Below, in pieces: positions 17,853-29,500 of a DNA stretch of 64,000 nucleotides. The position numbers and the translations under genes were made by a program. The notes below the pieces were generated by a model, which was not told where the DNA came from, did not search any database, and saw nothing but the letters and a program-made list of their open reading frames with translations. This stretch comes from Actinomycetota bacterium (lineage in GTDB: Bacteria > Actinomycetota > Acidimicrobiia > Acidimicrobiales > AC-14). How positions within the stretch are numbered: the first letter of the stretch is position 1; each line of letters opens with the position of its first letter. The stretch is taken from assembly GCA_040754375.1 (NCBI GenBank), contig JBFMCT010000003.1, positions 62,001-126,000 on the forward strand. Direction: 5' to 3'.

Positions 17853-17900
17853 CTCCGATGCCTGCTGGCGCATCTCCCGAGGCCCTACCGTGTCGCTCAC
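17598..17900 (-). CDS. Orphan Phd/YefM-type antitoxin, C-terminus aberrant
   Basis: From GTG 17900 the first 45 residues match the Phd/YefM DNA-binding fold: VGPREMRQQASELVRRVEGG, EEIIITVAGRAAARLVPV. The remainder (from about residue 50) is unlike a usual toxin-binding tail and no PIN or RelE-type toxin gene follows on the minus strand, so it is probably the remnant of a toxin-antitoxin pair. It overlaps the interrupted plus-strand gene. DNA binding may persist; antitoxin function is doubtful. Confidence 0.5.
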   Translation of the reverse strand: MSDTVGPREMRQQASELVRRVEGGEEIIITVAGRAAARLVPVRRRRWRKGHEMALVFEVPTDPTWSAEHARRSDVLDHAPHDDRVVGRPPVRRPSGTFAG

Positions 17901-17925
17901 CCTGGCGGCGCCCGCCGCCTTCAGC

Positions 17926-19752
<1,827 letters not shown>

Positions 19753-19818
19753 TCCGTAACACTACTGGCCCCTGAGGTCCCTCCCCGCCGGCCTTCGATC
19801 CTCGAACGGCCCGGGGCG

Positions 19819-21369
19819 CTACTCCCACTCGATGGTCCCCGGCGGCTTGGCGGTGATGTCGAGGGCGACCCGGTTGACGCCCGGCACCTCGTTGATGATG
19901 CGGCTGGACAGGCGGTCGAGCAGGTCGTGGGGCAGGCGGGCCCAGTCGGCGGTCATGGCGTCGTCGCTGGTCACCGCCCGGATCACCACCGGGTAGGCGT
20001 AGGTGCGCTCGTCGCCCATGACCCCGACGGTGCGCACGCCGATCAGCACGGCGAACGCCTGCCACAGCTCCATGTGCAGGCCCGCCTTCTTGACCTCCTC
20101 GACCACGATGGCGTCGGCCCGGCGCAGGGCTTCCAGGCGGTCGGGGGTGACGGCCCCCACGATGCGTACGGCCAGCCCCGGCCCCGGGAAGGGCTGGCGC
20201 CACACGATGTCCTCGGGCAGGCCCAGCTCCTCGCCCACCGCCCGCACCTCGTCCTTGAACAGGTTGCGCAGGGGCTCGACCAGCTCGAAGTTCATGTCGT
20301 CGGGCAGCCCGCCTACGTTGTGGTGGGACTTGATGCGGGCCGCGTCCTTGGTGCCCGACTCGATCACGTCGGGGTAGAGGGTGCCCTGCACCAGGAAGCG
20401 GGCGTCCTGGAGGTCGGCGGCCACCTCCTCGAACACCCGGATGAACGTCTCGCCGATGATCTTGCGCTTGCGCTCGGGGTCTTCTACGCCGTCCAGCGCC
20501 TCCAGGAAACGGTCGGCCGCCTTGACGTGGACCAGGTCGACGCCGAACTGGCGACGGAACGTCTCCTCCACCTGCTCGCCCTCCCCGGCCCGCATGAGCC
20601 CGGTGTCGACGAACACGCACGTGAGCTGGTCGCCCACCGCCTTGTGGACCAGGGCGGCGGCCACCGCCGAGTCGACCCCACCGGACAGCCCGCAGATGAC
20701 CTTCTCGCCCCCGACCTGGGCCCGGACCTGCCCGACGGCCTGCTCGATGATCGAGGTCATCGTCCACCGGGGGCGGCACCCGCACACGTCGTAGAGGAAG
20801 TGCTTGAGGATCTCCTGGCCCCGGGGCGTGTGGGCCACCTCGGGGTGGAACTGCACGCCGTAGATCAGCCGGTCGGGGTCCTCCAGGGCGGCCACCGGCA
20901 CGACCGGTGTGCGGGCCGTGACCCGGAAACCGGCTGGGGGGGACACGATCGAGTCGCCGTGGCTCATCCACACGTCCTGGGTGGTGGGCAGTTCGCCGAA
21001 GAGCACCGAGCTGGCGGTCACCTCGAGCACGGTGCGGCCGTACTCGCCCACCCCGGTGCGGGCCACCTCCCCACCCAACTGCTGGGCCACCAACTGGGCT
21101 CCGTAGCAGATGCCGAGCACGGGCACGCCTGCGTCATAGACCGACGGGTCGATCGAGGGTGCCCCCTCCACGTGGACCGACGCCGGCCCGCCGCTGAAGA
21201 TGATGCCCGCCGGGCGCCGGGCCAGCATCTCGGCCACCGGCATGTGACGCGAGACGATCTCGCTGTAGACGTGGGCCTCGCGCACCCGCCGGGCGATGAG
21301 CTGGGCGTACTGCGCACCGAAGTCGACGACCAGCACGGTGTCGTGAGCGGAACTGTCTCGGTCGGCCAT
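19819..21369 (-). CDS. guaA: GMP synthase (glutamine-hydrolysing)
   Basis: Converts XMP to GMP. 516 residues. The N-terminal class I amidotransferase has its nucleophile Cys88 in GICYGAQL and the His of QFHPEV. The ATP pyrophosphatase domain carries SGGVDSAV, and the C-terminal dimerisation domain ends with the typical KPPGTIEWE. Last purine step here; the IMP dehydrogenase relative guaB3 lies 485 bases upstream on the same strand. Confidence 0.97.
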   Translation of the reverse strand: MADRDSSAHDTVLVVDFGAQYAQLIARRVREAHVYSEIVSRHMPVAEMLARRPAGIIFSGGPASVHVEGAPSIDPSVYDAGVPVLGICYGAQLVAQQLGGEVARTGVGEYGRTVLEVTASSVLFGELPTTQDVWMSHGDSIVSPPAGFRVTARTPVVPVAALEDPDRLIYGVQFHPEVAHTPRGQEILKHFLYDVCGCRPRWTMTSIIEQAVGQVRAQVGGEKVICGLSGGVDSAVAAALVHKAVGDQLTCVFVDTGLMRAGEGEQVEETFRRQFGVDLVHVKAADRFLEALDGVEDPERKRKIIGETFIRVFEEVAADLQDARFLVQGTLYPDVIESGTKDAARIKSHHNVGGLPDDMNFELVEPLRNLFKDEVRAVGEELGLPEDIVWRQPFPGPGLAVRIVGAVTPDRLEALRRADAIVVEEVKKAGLHMELWQAFAVLIGVRTVGVMGDERTYAYPVVIRAVTSDDAMTADWARLPHDLLDRLSSRIINEVPGVNRVALDITAKPPGTIEWE

Positions 21370-21434
21370 AGACCAGCCTAGCCCGCGCCCTGAGCGCGGG
21401 CTGGTCCTCGGCAGTCGCCTGGGCGTAACCCGCG

Positions 21435-21643
21435 CCGAACATCCGAAACGCCAGTGTCACCGGCCGCAAGAAGACCGAGTACCGGCAGCGGGGCGTGGGC
21501 GAGCTGTGGCTGGTCGACACCGAGCCCGACCGGTGCTTGTCTACAAGGGCGACCAGGAGCTGGTGCCGGGCCGGGGCGACACGCTCACCACGGCGTTCAT
21601 GCCAGGGCTGACCATCGACGTCACCGAGCTGTTCGACCGCTGA
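21435..21643 (+). pseudogene. Uma2-family nuclease remnant
   Basis: Reading from about 21435 gives KKTEYRQRGVGELWLVDTEP, the C-terminal core of Uma2 proteins. After a frame change near 21531 it continues VLVYKGDQELVPGRGD and ends PGLTIDVTELFDR at 21643. The N-terminal half is absent. The rest of the 485-base gap between guaA and guaB3 (21370-21434 and 21644-21854) shows no gene I can support. Confidence 0.6.
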
Positions 21644-21854
21644 GGCCATCACCGAGGGCTGACCTTCGTCGCGATCGCAGGACGCGGCGCCGCGCTGGCT
21701 CGAACTACTGCGGGCGCAGTGGCTCGGGCCCAGGGGCGATGGCTAGAACCATCTCGGAACCGGCGGCTCCGAGGCCGGCTTCCTGTCTCCGGTCGGTTCG
21801 GCGGAGCCCGTTGGGGGCCCCGGCCCCCCGACCTGGAACTAGCGACGGGCGAGG

Positions 21855-23018
21855 TTACGAACCCATCCCGACGCCCTGGGAGCGCTGCAGGTTCTTGCCC
21901 TCGGTCTGGAGGGCGGGGGCGACCATGACCTCGGCCTTCTGGAACTCCTTGACCGTGCCGTAGCCGCAGGTGGCCATGGACGTGCGCAGGCCTCCGCACA
22001 GGTTGAGGCGGCCGTCGTTCTCGTGGGCGGGACCGACGAGCACCTCGCTCAGCGTCCCCCGGGGGGTGGTCTTGACCCGGGCGCCGCGGGGCAGCGTGGG
22101 GTGGAAGGTGGCCATGCCCCAGTGGTAGCCCCGGCCCGGGGCCTCGTGGGCGGCGGCCAGGGGTGAACCGATCATGACCGCGTCGGCCCCGCAGGCGATG
22201 GCCTTGGCGATGTCGCCCCCGGTCGACATGCCGCCGTCGGCGATGACCTGCACGTAGACGCCGGTCTCGTCGAGGTGGCGCATGCGGGCCCCGGCGGCGT
22301 CGGCGATGGCGGTGGCCTGGGGCACGCCCACCCCGAGCACGGCCCGGGTCGTGCAGGCGTGGCCCGGTCCCACCCCCACGAGCACCCCCACAGCCCCGGT
22401 GCGCATGAGGTGCAGGGCCGTCTGGTAGGACGCACAACCACCCACGATGACCGGGATCTCCAACTCGCGGATGAACCGCTTCAAGTTGAGGGGCTCGACC
22501 GTCTTGGAGACGTGCTCGGCCGAGACCACCGTGCCCTGGATGACGAGCAGGTCGAGCTCGGCCTCGAGGATGGCCTTGGAGAACTGGGCCGTGCGCTGGG
22601 GGGTGACCGAGGCGCAGGAAGTGACCCCCGCCTCTTTGATCTCGCGGATCCGCCTACCGATCAGCTCCTCCTTGATCGGCTCGGAGTAGATCTCCTGCAT
22701 GCGCAGGGTGGCCTTGTCGGTGGGCAGCTTGGCGATCTCGTCGAACAGGTCCTCGGGGTCGTCGTAGCGGGTCCATAGGCCTTCCAGGTTGAGGACTCCC
22801 ACGCCCCCGAGGCGGCCGATCTCGATGGCCGTGGCCGGCGAGGTGACCCCGTCCATGGCCGCGGCCATGACCGGGAGGTCGAACGTGTAGGCGTCGATCT
22901 CCCAGGAGATGTCGACGTCCTCGGGGTCACGGGTGCGCCGGCTGGGCACGATGGCGATGTCGTCGAACCCGTAGGCCCTCCGGCCCGACTTACCGATCCC
23001 GATCTCGACCTCAGCCAC
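21855..23018 (-). CDS. guaB3: GuaB3-family IMP dehydrogenase-related protein
   Basis: 387-residue TIM-barrel of the IMPDH/GMP reductase superfamily without CBS domains, matching the actinobacterial GuaB3 type. The catalytic-loop Cys222 is kept in GPGHACTTR, with the phosphate-binding ADGGM and IGSPLA further on. Canonical guaB is not in the window. A cyanobacterial GuaB3 has been reported to have IMPDH activity; the role of the actinobacterial form is less certain. Proximity to guaA supports a role in guanine nucleotide synthesis. Confidence 0.9.
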   Translation of the reverse strand: MAEVEIGIGKSGRRAYGFDDIAIVPSRRTRDPEDVDISWEIDAYTFDLPVMAAAMDGVTSPATAIEIGRLGGVGVLNLEGLWTRYDDPEDLFDEIAKLPTDKATLRMQEIYSEPIKEELIGRRIREIKEAGVTSCASVTPQRTAQFSKAILEAELDLLVIQGTVVSAEHVSKTVEPLNLKRFIRELEIPVIVGGCASYQTALHLMRTGAVGVLVGVGPGHACTTRAVLGVGVPQATAIADAAGARMRHLDETGVYVQVIADGGMSTGGDIAKAIACGADAVMIGSPLAAAHEAPGRGYHWGMATFHPTLPRGARVKTTPRGTLSEVLVGPAHENDGRLNLCGGLRTSMATCGYGTVKEFQKAEVMVAPALQTEGKNLQRSQGVGMGS

Positions 23019-23148
23019 CCTGCATCATCCTTTCCACGACCAGACGGCTCGACCGGTCCCGGGGGGCTCCCCTTTCCCGACCGGCTCGCACAGACGCCCA
23101 CAGTACCGGTGGGCCGGTCCCTTGTCGGCGACCGCCTGTACCCCCCGC

Positions 23149-24636
23149 TCAACGGCGGTTGGGCCTGGGCCGCGGACGGGCATGGGCGGTGGCGGGGGTG
23201 GCCGGCCGGCCCAGTTCGGCCTTGGCCAGAAAGATCCGGGGCACGGCCATGAGCCCGATGGCGGCCGCCATGGCGAAGGCGGCCAAGGCCATCTTGGTGT
23301 CCTCCCACGAGGACCCCCTGACCCCCTCGTCGGGCCTCTCGGTCACGTACAGCCCTCGCGGGCCGACGGCCACCAGCCAGTCGGCCAGAACGGCCACCCC
23401 GGTCACTCCGCCCACGTCCGCCGTGGTGTCCGGGACCGGGCCGGGCGGGACGAACCGGGCCACCACAGCCATCGGTCGCCGAGCGAGGTCGACAACCACC
23501 AGGCCGGCGGGCCCGGCGGCCGCGAACGCCATCTCCCCGCTGGCCACCACCCTGCCTGGCCATCCGCCGGCCCCGGCGACATCGACGGCCGGCCCGGCGC
23601 TGGCGCCGGGCCCGGTGACATCGAAGGCGGCCCCGGCGGCGGCCAGGTCGTGCACGGGGCCGGGGGCCCGGCCGGGGTGCAGTTCGACGGCCACCAGGGC
23701 GGGAAGATCGCGGCAACCCGGGGCGGCAAGAAGGACCACGGTGTGGTCGGCTACGAGGGCGGCCGTCAGGTGCCGGGCGGGGCCGAGGGGGGCCTCGGCT
23801 TCTACGGGTGACGGGCCCGAGATGTCGAGCGGCCACACCGGTCCCCCGTCCACCGTCACCAGGGCCTGTTCGCCTCGGTCGAAGGTGTGCACGGCCCCGG
23901 CCCCCGCCAGCCCATCGCACACCACCGGGGAGGCCCCCGCCGCCCGGACCACCCACTCCCCCTGGGCGAGGGGATCGGCCGGTGCGGTGATGTCGAAGGA
24001 CTGCACCGCGCCCGGAGAAGCCACCACGGCCACCGCCCGGCCGTCGCGCCGCACCGATACCGAGGCGGCGGCCGCCCCTTCCCCGAAGACCGACAGCAAC
24101 ACGGGGCCATCCGGGTGGCTCAGGTCGTAGAGGCGCACTGCCGGCGCCGTCACATCCTCGCCCCCACAGCCCTGCCCGCCCACGGCCACTGCGGCCACGG
24201 TGCCCGAGAACGTCGGTGAAGCCAGACGCGCGGTCGCCAACGACAGGGGTGGGGCCGGCAGGTCGATGGTGGCCACCGGGCGGGGCCGGCGGCGGTCCGC
24301 CACGTCGACCACGACGACGGCCGGAGCCGGGCAGCCCACGCCCACCACGGCAAGCGTGCCCACGGCCGCCACCTCCCCGTTGGGGGCCAGCGGGGCGAGG
24401 TCGAGGTGGGCGTACAGGGCCAGGTCGTCGACCGCCGCCGCGGCCGGAGCGGAGGCCGCCGGCGAGGCCGACGACCACAAGATGGTGGCGGCCACCAACC
24501 CGAGGAGCACACCCGCTTTCGGTGCGCTCGGCCGGCACGGCGGGCTCGGCCGGTTCGGCCGGTTCGGCCGGGTCGGCTGGGTCGGCCGGCCCGGCGTGCC
24601 CGGTGGGTTCGGCGCGGGCCCGGGCCAGACCCGCAT
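23149..24636 (-). CDS. Exported beta-propeller-like protein with C-terminal membrane anchor
   Basis: The start is placed at ATG 24636 (MRVWPGPAPNPPG), giving 495 residues; the open frame further upstream is antisense to the ligD-type gene. A Pro/Arg-rich leader made of a 9-bp repeat (near 24541-24590) precedes a hydrophobic signal (GVLLGLVAATILW). The body has repeated strands such as VVVVDVADRRRPRPVATIDL and VRLYDLSHPDGPVLL, like LVIVD-type propeller blades. Near the C-terminus is one membrane helix (MALAAFAMAAAIGLMAVPRI) and a short basic tail. Probably an externally anchored binding protein. Divergent from the polymerase gene by 69 bases. Confidence 0.65.
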   Translation of the reverse strand: MRVWPGPAPNPPGTPGRPTQPTRPNRPNRPSPPCRPSAPKAGVLLGLVAATILWSSASPAASAPAAAAVDDLALYAHLDLAPLAPNGEVAAVGTLAVVGVGCPAPAVVVVDVADRRRPRPVATIDLPAPPLSLATARLASPTFSGTVAAVAVGGQGCGGEDVTAPAVRLYDLSHPDGPVLLSVFGEGAAAASVSVRRDGRAVAVVASPGAVQSFDITAPADPLAQGEWVVRAAGASPVVCDGLAGAGAVHTFDRGEQALVTVDGGPVWPLDISGPSPVEAEAPLGPARHLTAALVADHTVVLLAAPGCRDLPALVAVELHPGRAPGPVHDLAAAGAAFDVTGPGASAGPAVDVAGAGGWPGRVVASGEMAFAAAGPAGLVVVDLARRPMAVVARFVPPGPVPDTTADVGGVTGVAVLADWLVAVGPRGLYVTERPDEGVRGSSWEDTKMALAAFAMAAAIGLMAVPRIFLAKAELGRPATPATAHARPRPRPNRR

Positions 24637-24705
24637 GGGCCGAGGGTACCCGCCGCTGGCCTCGCCGGTCGTCGTCGCACCGGGGCCCGCCGCTACGGTG
24701 GCGCC

Positions 24706-25701
24706 ATGGACGTGGAGGCCGCCGGGCGCACGCTCACGATCAGCCATCCCGACAAGGTGTTCTTCTCCGAGCGAGGCGAGACCAAGCTCGACCTGGTCCA
24801 CTACTACCAGGCGGTGGAAGGCCCGCTAATGGCCGCCGTCGGGGGCCGGCCGGTGCTCATGCAGCGGTTCCCCAACGGGGCCGACGGCCCGTCGTTCTTC
24901 CAGAAGCGGGTGCCCGAGAAGCGGCCCGACTGGGTGCAGACGGCCGTCGTGAGCACCCCCAATGGCACGACCTCGGACGCCCTGGTGGCCGCCGACCTGG
25001 CCCACGTGTTGTGGGCCGTGAACCTGGCGTGCCTGGGTTTCCATGTGTGGCCGTCGCAGGCCGACGACCCCGACCACGCCGACGAGCTACGCATCGACCT
25101 CGATCCCACTCCGGGGGTGACCTTCGCCATGGTCCAGGAGGCGGCCGCCGAGGTGCGGGCCCTGTTGGGCGAGCTGGGCGTCGACGGCCGTCCCAAGACC
25201 ACCGGCAACCGGGGCATCCACGTCTATGTCCGCCTCCAGCCCCGGTGGACGTCCTACGAGGTGCGGGCCGGGGCCGTGGCCGTGGCCCGCGAGTTGGAAC
25301 GCCGCCGGCCCGACCTCATCACCGCCGCCTGGTGGAAAGAGGAGCGGGGCCGGCGGGTGTTCGTCGACTTCAACCAGAACGCGCCCCACAAGACGATCTT
25401 CGGGGCCTGGTCGGTGCGTGCCCGCCCCGGGGCCCAGGTGTCGACCCCGTTCCCGTGGGACGAGTTGGCCACCATCGACCCCGACGCGCTGACGGTGGCC
25501 AACGTGCCCGCCCGGGTGGCCGCCGGCGGGGACCCGTGGGCGGGCATGGACGCCCCCGCCCAGTCACTGGAGCCTGTCCTCGCACTGCACGAACGCGACC
25601 GGGCCAACGGCCTGGTCGACGCCCCGTGGCCCCCCGTCTACCCCAAGATGCCCGGGGAACCGTCCCGGGTAGCCCCCAGCCGGGCTCGCAAGAACCCATG
25701 A
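24706..25701 (+). CDS. Stand-alone LigD-type polymerase (primase-like) domain protein
   Basis: 331 residues from ATG 24706. It matches the archaeo-eukaryotic primase-type polymerase domain of LigD, which adds ribo- or deoxynucleotides in end joining. Metal-binding D131 and D133 are in RIDLDPTPGV, with KTTGNRGIHVYV, then VFVDFNQNAPHKT and AWSVRARPGAQVSTPF, all typical. No ligase or nuclease domain is attached and no ku or ligase gene is in the window, so it may work with partners elsewhere or in another repair path. Its last 64 bases overlap the 3' end of the convergent Nudix gene. Confidence 0.9.
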   Translation: MDVEAAGRTLTISHPDKVFFSERGETKLDLVHYYQAVEGPLMAAVGGRPVLMQRFPNGADGPSFFQKRVPEKRPDWVQTAVVSTPNGTTSDALVAADLAHVLWAVNLACLGFHVWPSQADDPDHADELRIDLDPTPGVTFAMVQEAAAEVRALLGELGVDGRPKTTGNRGIHVYVRLQPRWTSYEVRAGAVAVARELERRRPDLITAAWWKEERGRRVFVDFNQNAPHKTIFGAWSVRARPGAQVSTPFPWDELATIDPDALTVANVPARVAAGGDPWAGMDAPAQSLEPVLALHERDRANGLVDAPWPPVYPKMPGEPSRVAPSRARKNP

Positions 25702-26273
25702 GCGGCCACCACCTCTGACAGGAGCTGGTGGAGCACCCGGGCCGTCATCCCCCACACGGTGTCCTCGCCGAGGTCGAAGAAGTACATGGGCCGACCGTCC
25801 CACACCTCCTGGCGGGCGGCGACCAGCAGGTCGGCCAGGGCCACATCGAACACTTCCTCCACCTCGGCTGGCGCGGGCACAAGCATGGGCCTGGCCGCCA
25901 CCAACCCCACCACCGGTGTCACCGTGGCACCCGTCGAGCGAGCGACGACCGGGTCGAGCCAGCCCAGCACCTCCACCGCGGCCGGGGGCAGGGCCAGCTC
26001 CTCGTCGGCCTCGCGCAGGGCGGTCTCGACAACCCCTTCTCCGGGTTCGACCCGGCCTCCGGGGAAGGCCATCTCCCCAGGGTTGTGGGCCAGGCCCGCG
26101 GCCCGGCGGATGAGCACGACGTGGGGCCGGCCAGCGCGAGAGTGAACCGCCACCAGGGCAGCCGCGAAGGCGGGAGGCGGTGCCTGGCCGGCACGGTGAC
26201 GGCCCTCGAACACGCGCCTAACAGCGGCCATGTCGAGGCACAGCTCGTCAACGGGGACGCCGGCCCACGCCAT
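25638..26273 (-). CDS. Nudix hydrolase, probable CoA pyrophosphatase type
   Basis: 211 residues from ATG 26273; this start is favoured because a conserved small gene occupies the DNA just upstream. The Nudix box is complete except its last Gly: G73, E79, R87-E88 and E91-E92 in GRVEPGEGVVETALREADEE. The neighbouring segments (LIRRAAGLAHNPGEMAFPGG) resemble the NudL/YeaB CoA pyrophosphatase group, which cleaves CoA to 4'-phosphopantetheine and 3',5'-ADP. Substrate is inferred. Confidence 0.85.
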   Translation of the reverse strand: MAWAGVPVDELCLDMAAVRRVFEGRHRAGQAPPPAFAAALVAVHSRAGRPHVVLIRRAAGLAHNPGEMAFPGGRVEPGEGVVETALREADEELALPPAAVEVLGWLDPVVARSTGATVTPVVGLVAARPMLVPAPAEVEEVFDVALADLLVAARQEVWDGRPMYFFDLGEDTVWGMTARVLHQLLSEVVAAHGFLRARLGATRDGSPGILG

Positions 26274-26328
26274 GGCCGCGCCCGGCAGCGCGCCCGGCGG
26301 GCGGGGGATGGCCTGGCGGCTCAGGGGG

Positions 26329-26493
26329 TCAGGGCCCGGGCGTCGCCGGGGCGGCGGCCGCCAGGCTCTCGAGCAGTTCGCGCATGCCGGCCGTCTTGAG
26401 GTTGCCCATGACCCGCCCGGGTGGGGTCTCACCGCGCTCCCACTCCATCCAGGCCGCGAGGAGCTTGTGGGGATCGGGGGGTGGACGGTCCAT
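26329..26493 (-). CDS. Small conserved actinobacterial protein, function unknown
   Basis: A 54-codon frame from ATG 26493 to TGA 26329, lying between the GlmS-like gene and the Nudix gene. The sequence DPHKLLAAWMEWERGETPPG, then GRVMGNLKTAGMRELLESLA, is mainly helical and charged. I recall similar short proteins in other actinobacteria but know no function. It follows the GlmS-like stop by 12 bases and is probably in the same transcript. Confidence 0.65.
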   Translation of the reverse strand: MDRPPPDPHKLLAAWMEWERGETPPGRVMGNLKTAGMRELLESLAAAAPATPGP

Positions 26494-26505
26494 GATCGGT
26501 GCAGG

Positions 26506-29500
26506 TTAGCCCTGCCGCCGCCACTTCTCGGCCAGAACGTGCACGGGCTCGGTGAGCAGGTCGACGATGGGGACCTGGCCGAGCACGGCGACGTCGAACG
26601 AGGGCTCCCGCTCGGTCACCGCGTCGACCAGCGCGTCGTAGCGGTCGAGGTAGCCCCGTAGGACCGCCTCGGCCGCGTCGGCCGCCAAGCGTTCGTGGAA
26701 GCGGGCGTGTACCAGGGTGATGCCCGTCACGTCGCCCTTGATCTCGGGCACGATCACGACCGTGCGCTGGTCGGCTCCACCCCGGGCCACTATCACGTCC
26801 CGCAGGGTGGCGGCCCGCCGCTTGGAACCCCGCAGGCGGGGGTCGCTGTCGGTGCGGGTCGGGATGTCGCGGGCGATCCCACCCCGGTCGACCACCGAGA
26901 CGGTGGCCTCGTCGTCGACCCCCTCGACCAGGTAGCGCGTGTGGCCCAGGACCTCGGCCACGGCCCCGTCGAGCCCGATCAGCGAACGCAGCGAGCGGTA
27001 ACCCAGACGGTCGCGTGGTGCGCCCGCGGCCAGCACGGCCTGCACCAGGGGATTGGCGTAGAGGGCTTCCTCGGAGCGGGAGATACCCACCGTCACGGTC
27101 TTGGCCTGGTGCTTGATGGCGTCCACCGGCCGGGTCAGCTCGCCGATGGCCAGAGTGAGCGCATCGGTCAGGTCGGCCAGGAAGGCCGTCGGGGTGGCCA
27201 CCCGCCCCGTCCCCGCCTCGTAGTCCTCCAGGCCCCGCTCGGACGTGGCGTAGCCCACCATGGTGGCCACCCGCACGGCTGTGCTCGCCTCCAGGTGGCC
27301 GTTGTAGGCCCCAGAGCGCAGATCGCGGAGGAACGTGGCCGCCGGAGGCCCGGCCATGGGGCCCAGGCGGTCGAGCAGGTCGAGCCCGTCGGGGCGGCCG
27401 AGGACGGACTCGACCGCGGCCCTCACCTCACGCAACGGGCGGGCCTGGGCGTCGATCGCCAGCGCCGCCTCGTAGCCGAACAGGTGGCCGGCCATGGCGG
27501 CCACCACGAACGACAGGGCGGGCTCCACGGCGGGCACCGAAAGCACATCGAGGGTGGCGTCGAACCGGCTCTGACCGTCGTCGGCGATCACCACCGGGGC
27601 CGCCTTGTGGGCCCGGTAGATGGCCACCTCCTTGGCCACGTCGTCGGCGTTGGTGCCCGACATGCCGGTGGCGCACACCACGATGAGGGGCTCCGAGGAC
27701 AGGTCGATGTGCTTTTTGTCCTCGGTCTGGTCGCAGGCGATCGACTTGTAGCAGAGCTCGGACAGCTTGATCCGCAGCTCCTGGGCGGCGATGCGGTTGG
27801 GCCCGTTGCCCACCACCGCCCAGTAGCGACGGGACGGGGCATGGCGCTGGGCGGCGGCCGCGATCGCCGGCCGGCGGGCCAGCACCTCGGCCATGGCCGC
27901 CGGCAACCCGGCCAGGCCCTCCAGGAGCGACGGCGGGACCCGGCCGTTGGCCCCCAGCTCGTCGGCCAGGGCGACGGCCAGCAGGGCGCCCGCGGCCACC
28001 TGGGAGTAGAACGCCTTGGTCGAGGGGACGGCCATCTCCACGTCCCGCCCGTCGGACGTGTAAAGCACCCCGTCGACCTTCTCCACCAGGTCGCTGTTTC
28101 GCCGGTTGACGATCCCGATCACGGCCGCCCCCCGGGCCCTGACCATGTCGACCGTGCGGTTGGTGTCGGTGGTGGTGCCCGACTGGCTGACAGCCACCAC
28201 CAGCGTCCCCGACATGTCGTCGGCCAGCCCGAAGCCCGACAGCTCGGTGGCCAGCGTGGCCTCGACGGCCACGCCCGTACGGGCCACCAGGGGGGCGAGC
28301 ACGGCCGTGAGGCTCTGGGCCGCCACGGCCGCCGTCCCCTGGCCCATGGCCACCACCCGGGTGATGGCACCCGACCGCAACCGGGCACGGAGGGCAGGGG
28401 GCAGGGCCTCGTCCCCGAGGGAAACCGTCCACCGCCCGCCCTGGCGCACCAGGCGGCCCCGGAGGGTCTTCTGCACCGAGAGGGGGGCCTGGGAGATCTC
28501 CTTGAGCAGGAAGTGGGGGAAACCGCCGCGGTCGACATCGCGGGTGGTGATCTCGGCGGTGCGCAGGTCTGCGCCGCCCAGCGCGATCGCGGTCCCGTCG
28601 TAGGACCGGCGGGTGACGCCCGAGAGCTCCCCCGCCTGGTCGGCGTCGAGAACCACGACCTGGCCGGGGACCGGCCCTGACTCGCCGTCCATGCGCACGT
28701 AGGTCGACGTCTCCTCCACCAGCCCGTAGGGTTCGCTGGCCACCACGAACTCGTCCTCGGCCAAGCCCACATACAGGGCCTGGCCGCTGCCCCGCAGGGC
28801 GAGCAGGAGGCGGCGAGGCTCGTCGCCACTGGCGGCGGCCACCGCCACCGAGCCGTCCAGGGCGCGGGCCGTGCCCAGGAAGGCGTCGTCGAGGGCGAGC
28901 CCGCCCGCCAGCCGGCGGGACAGCATCACGGGGATCACCTTGGCGTCGGTGGTCACCTCGACGGGCACGGCCACGCCTTCGGCCAGCTTCAGGGCCGGGT
29001 AGTTGTCGACGTCGCCGTTGAGGGCCCCGACGACGTAGGGCCCAGTGGCCCGCCCCTCCTCCTCGTGGTTGAGGGGGTGGGCGTTGGCCTCCGAGATGAT
29101 CCCCACGCTGGCCCACCGGGTGTGGCCCAGCACAGTGGCCCGGGCCGTGGGGGCGGACAGGGCCAGGCGCAGCAGCGCGTCCGAACGCACGGCCTCCCTC
29201 AGTCGCCGGGTGTTGTCCCCCAACTCGCCGATCTCGGCGGCCGCCTTGTAGACGAAGGCCAGATGGGGCCCGGGGGCACGCACGGCCAGTGACGTGAACA
29301 GGGCGTCGCCCAACCGACCGTCGACCAGGGCCCGGACCTCGGGGTCGTCGAGGTCGAGGCCGTGCCCCTCGACCAGGACGTGGAGGCCGGCCGAGTCGCG
29401 GCCCCGGACCTCCAGCCGGTCGATGGCCGACAGAGCGACCTGGACGGACGTGTACGCCTCGATGGCTGCGTCCCCGGCACCCGCGCCGGCCAGGTCGGCC

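Noticed and set aside
21644-21854. Possible small gene or RNA before guaB3
   Set aside because: Open frames there show no ribosome binding site or family features, and I could not fold a tRNA or a known riboswitch.
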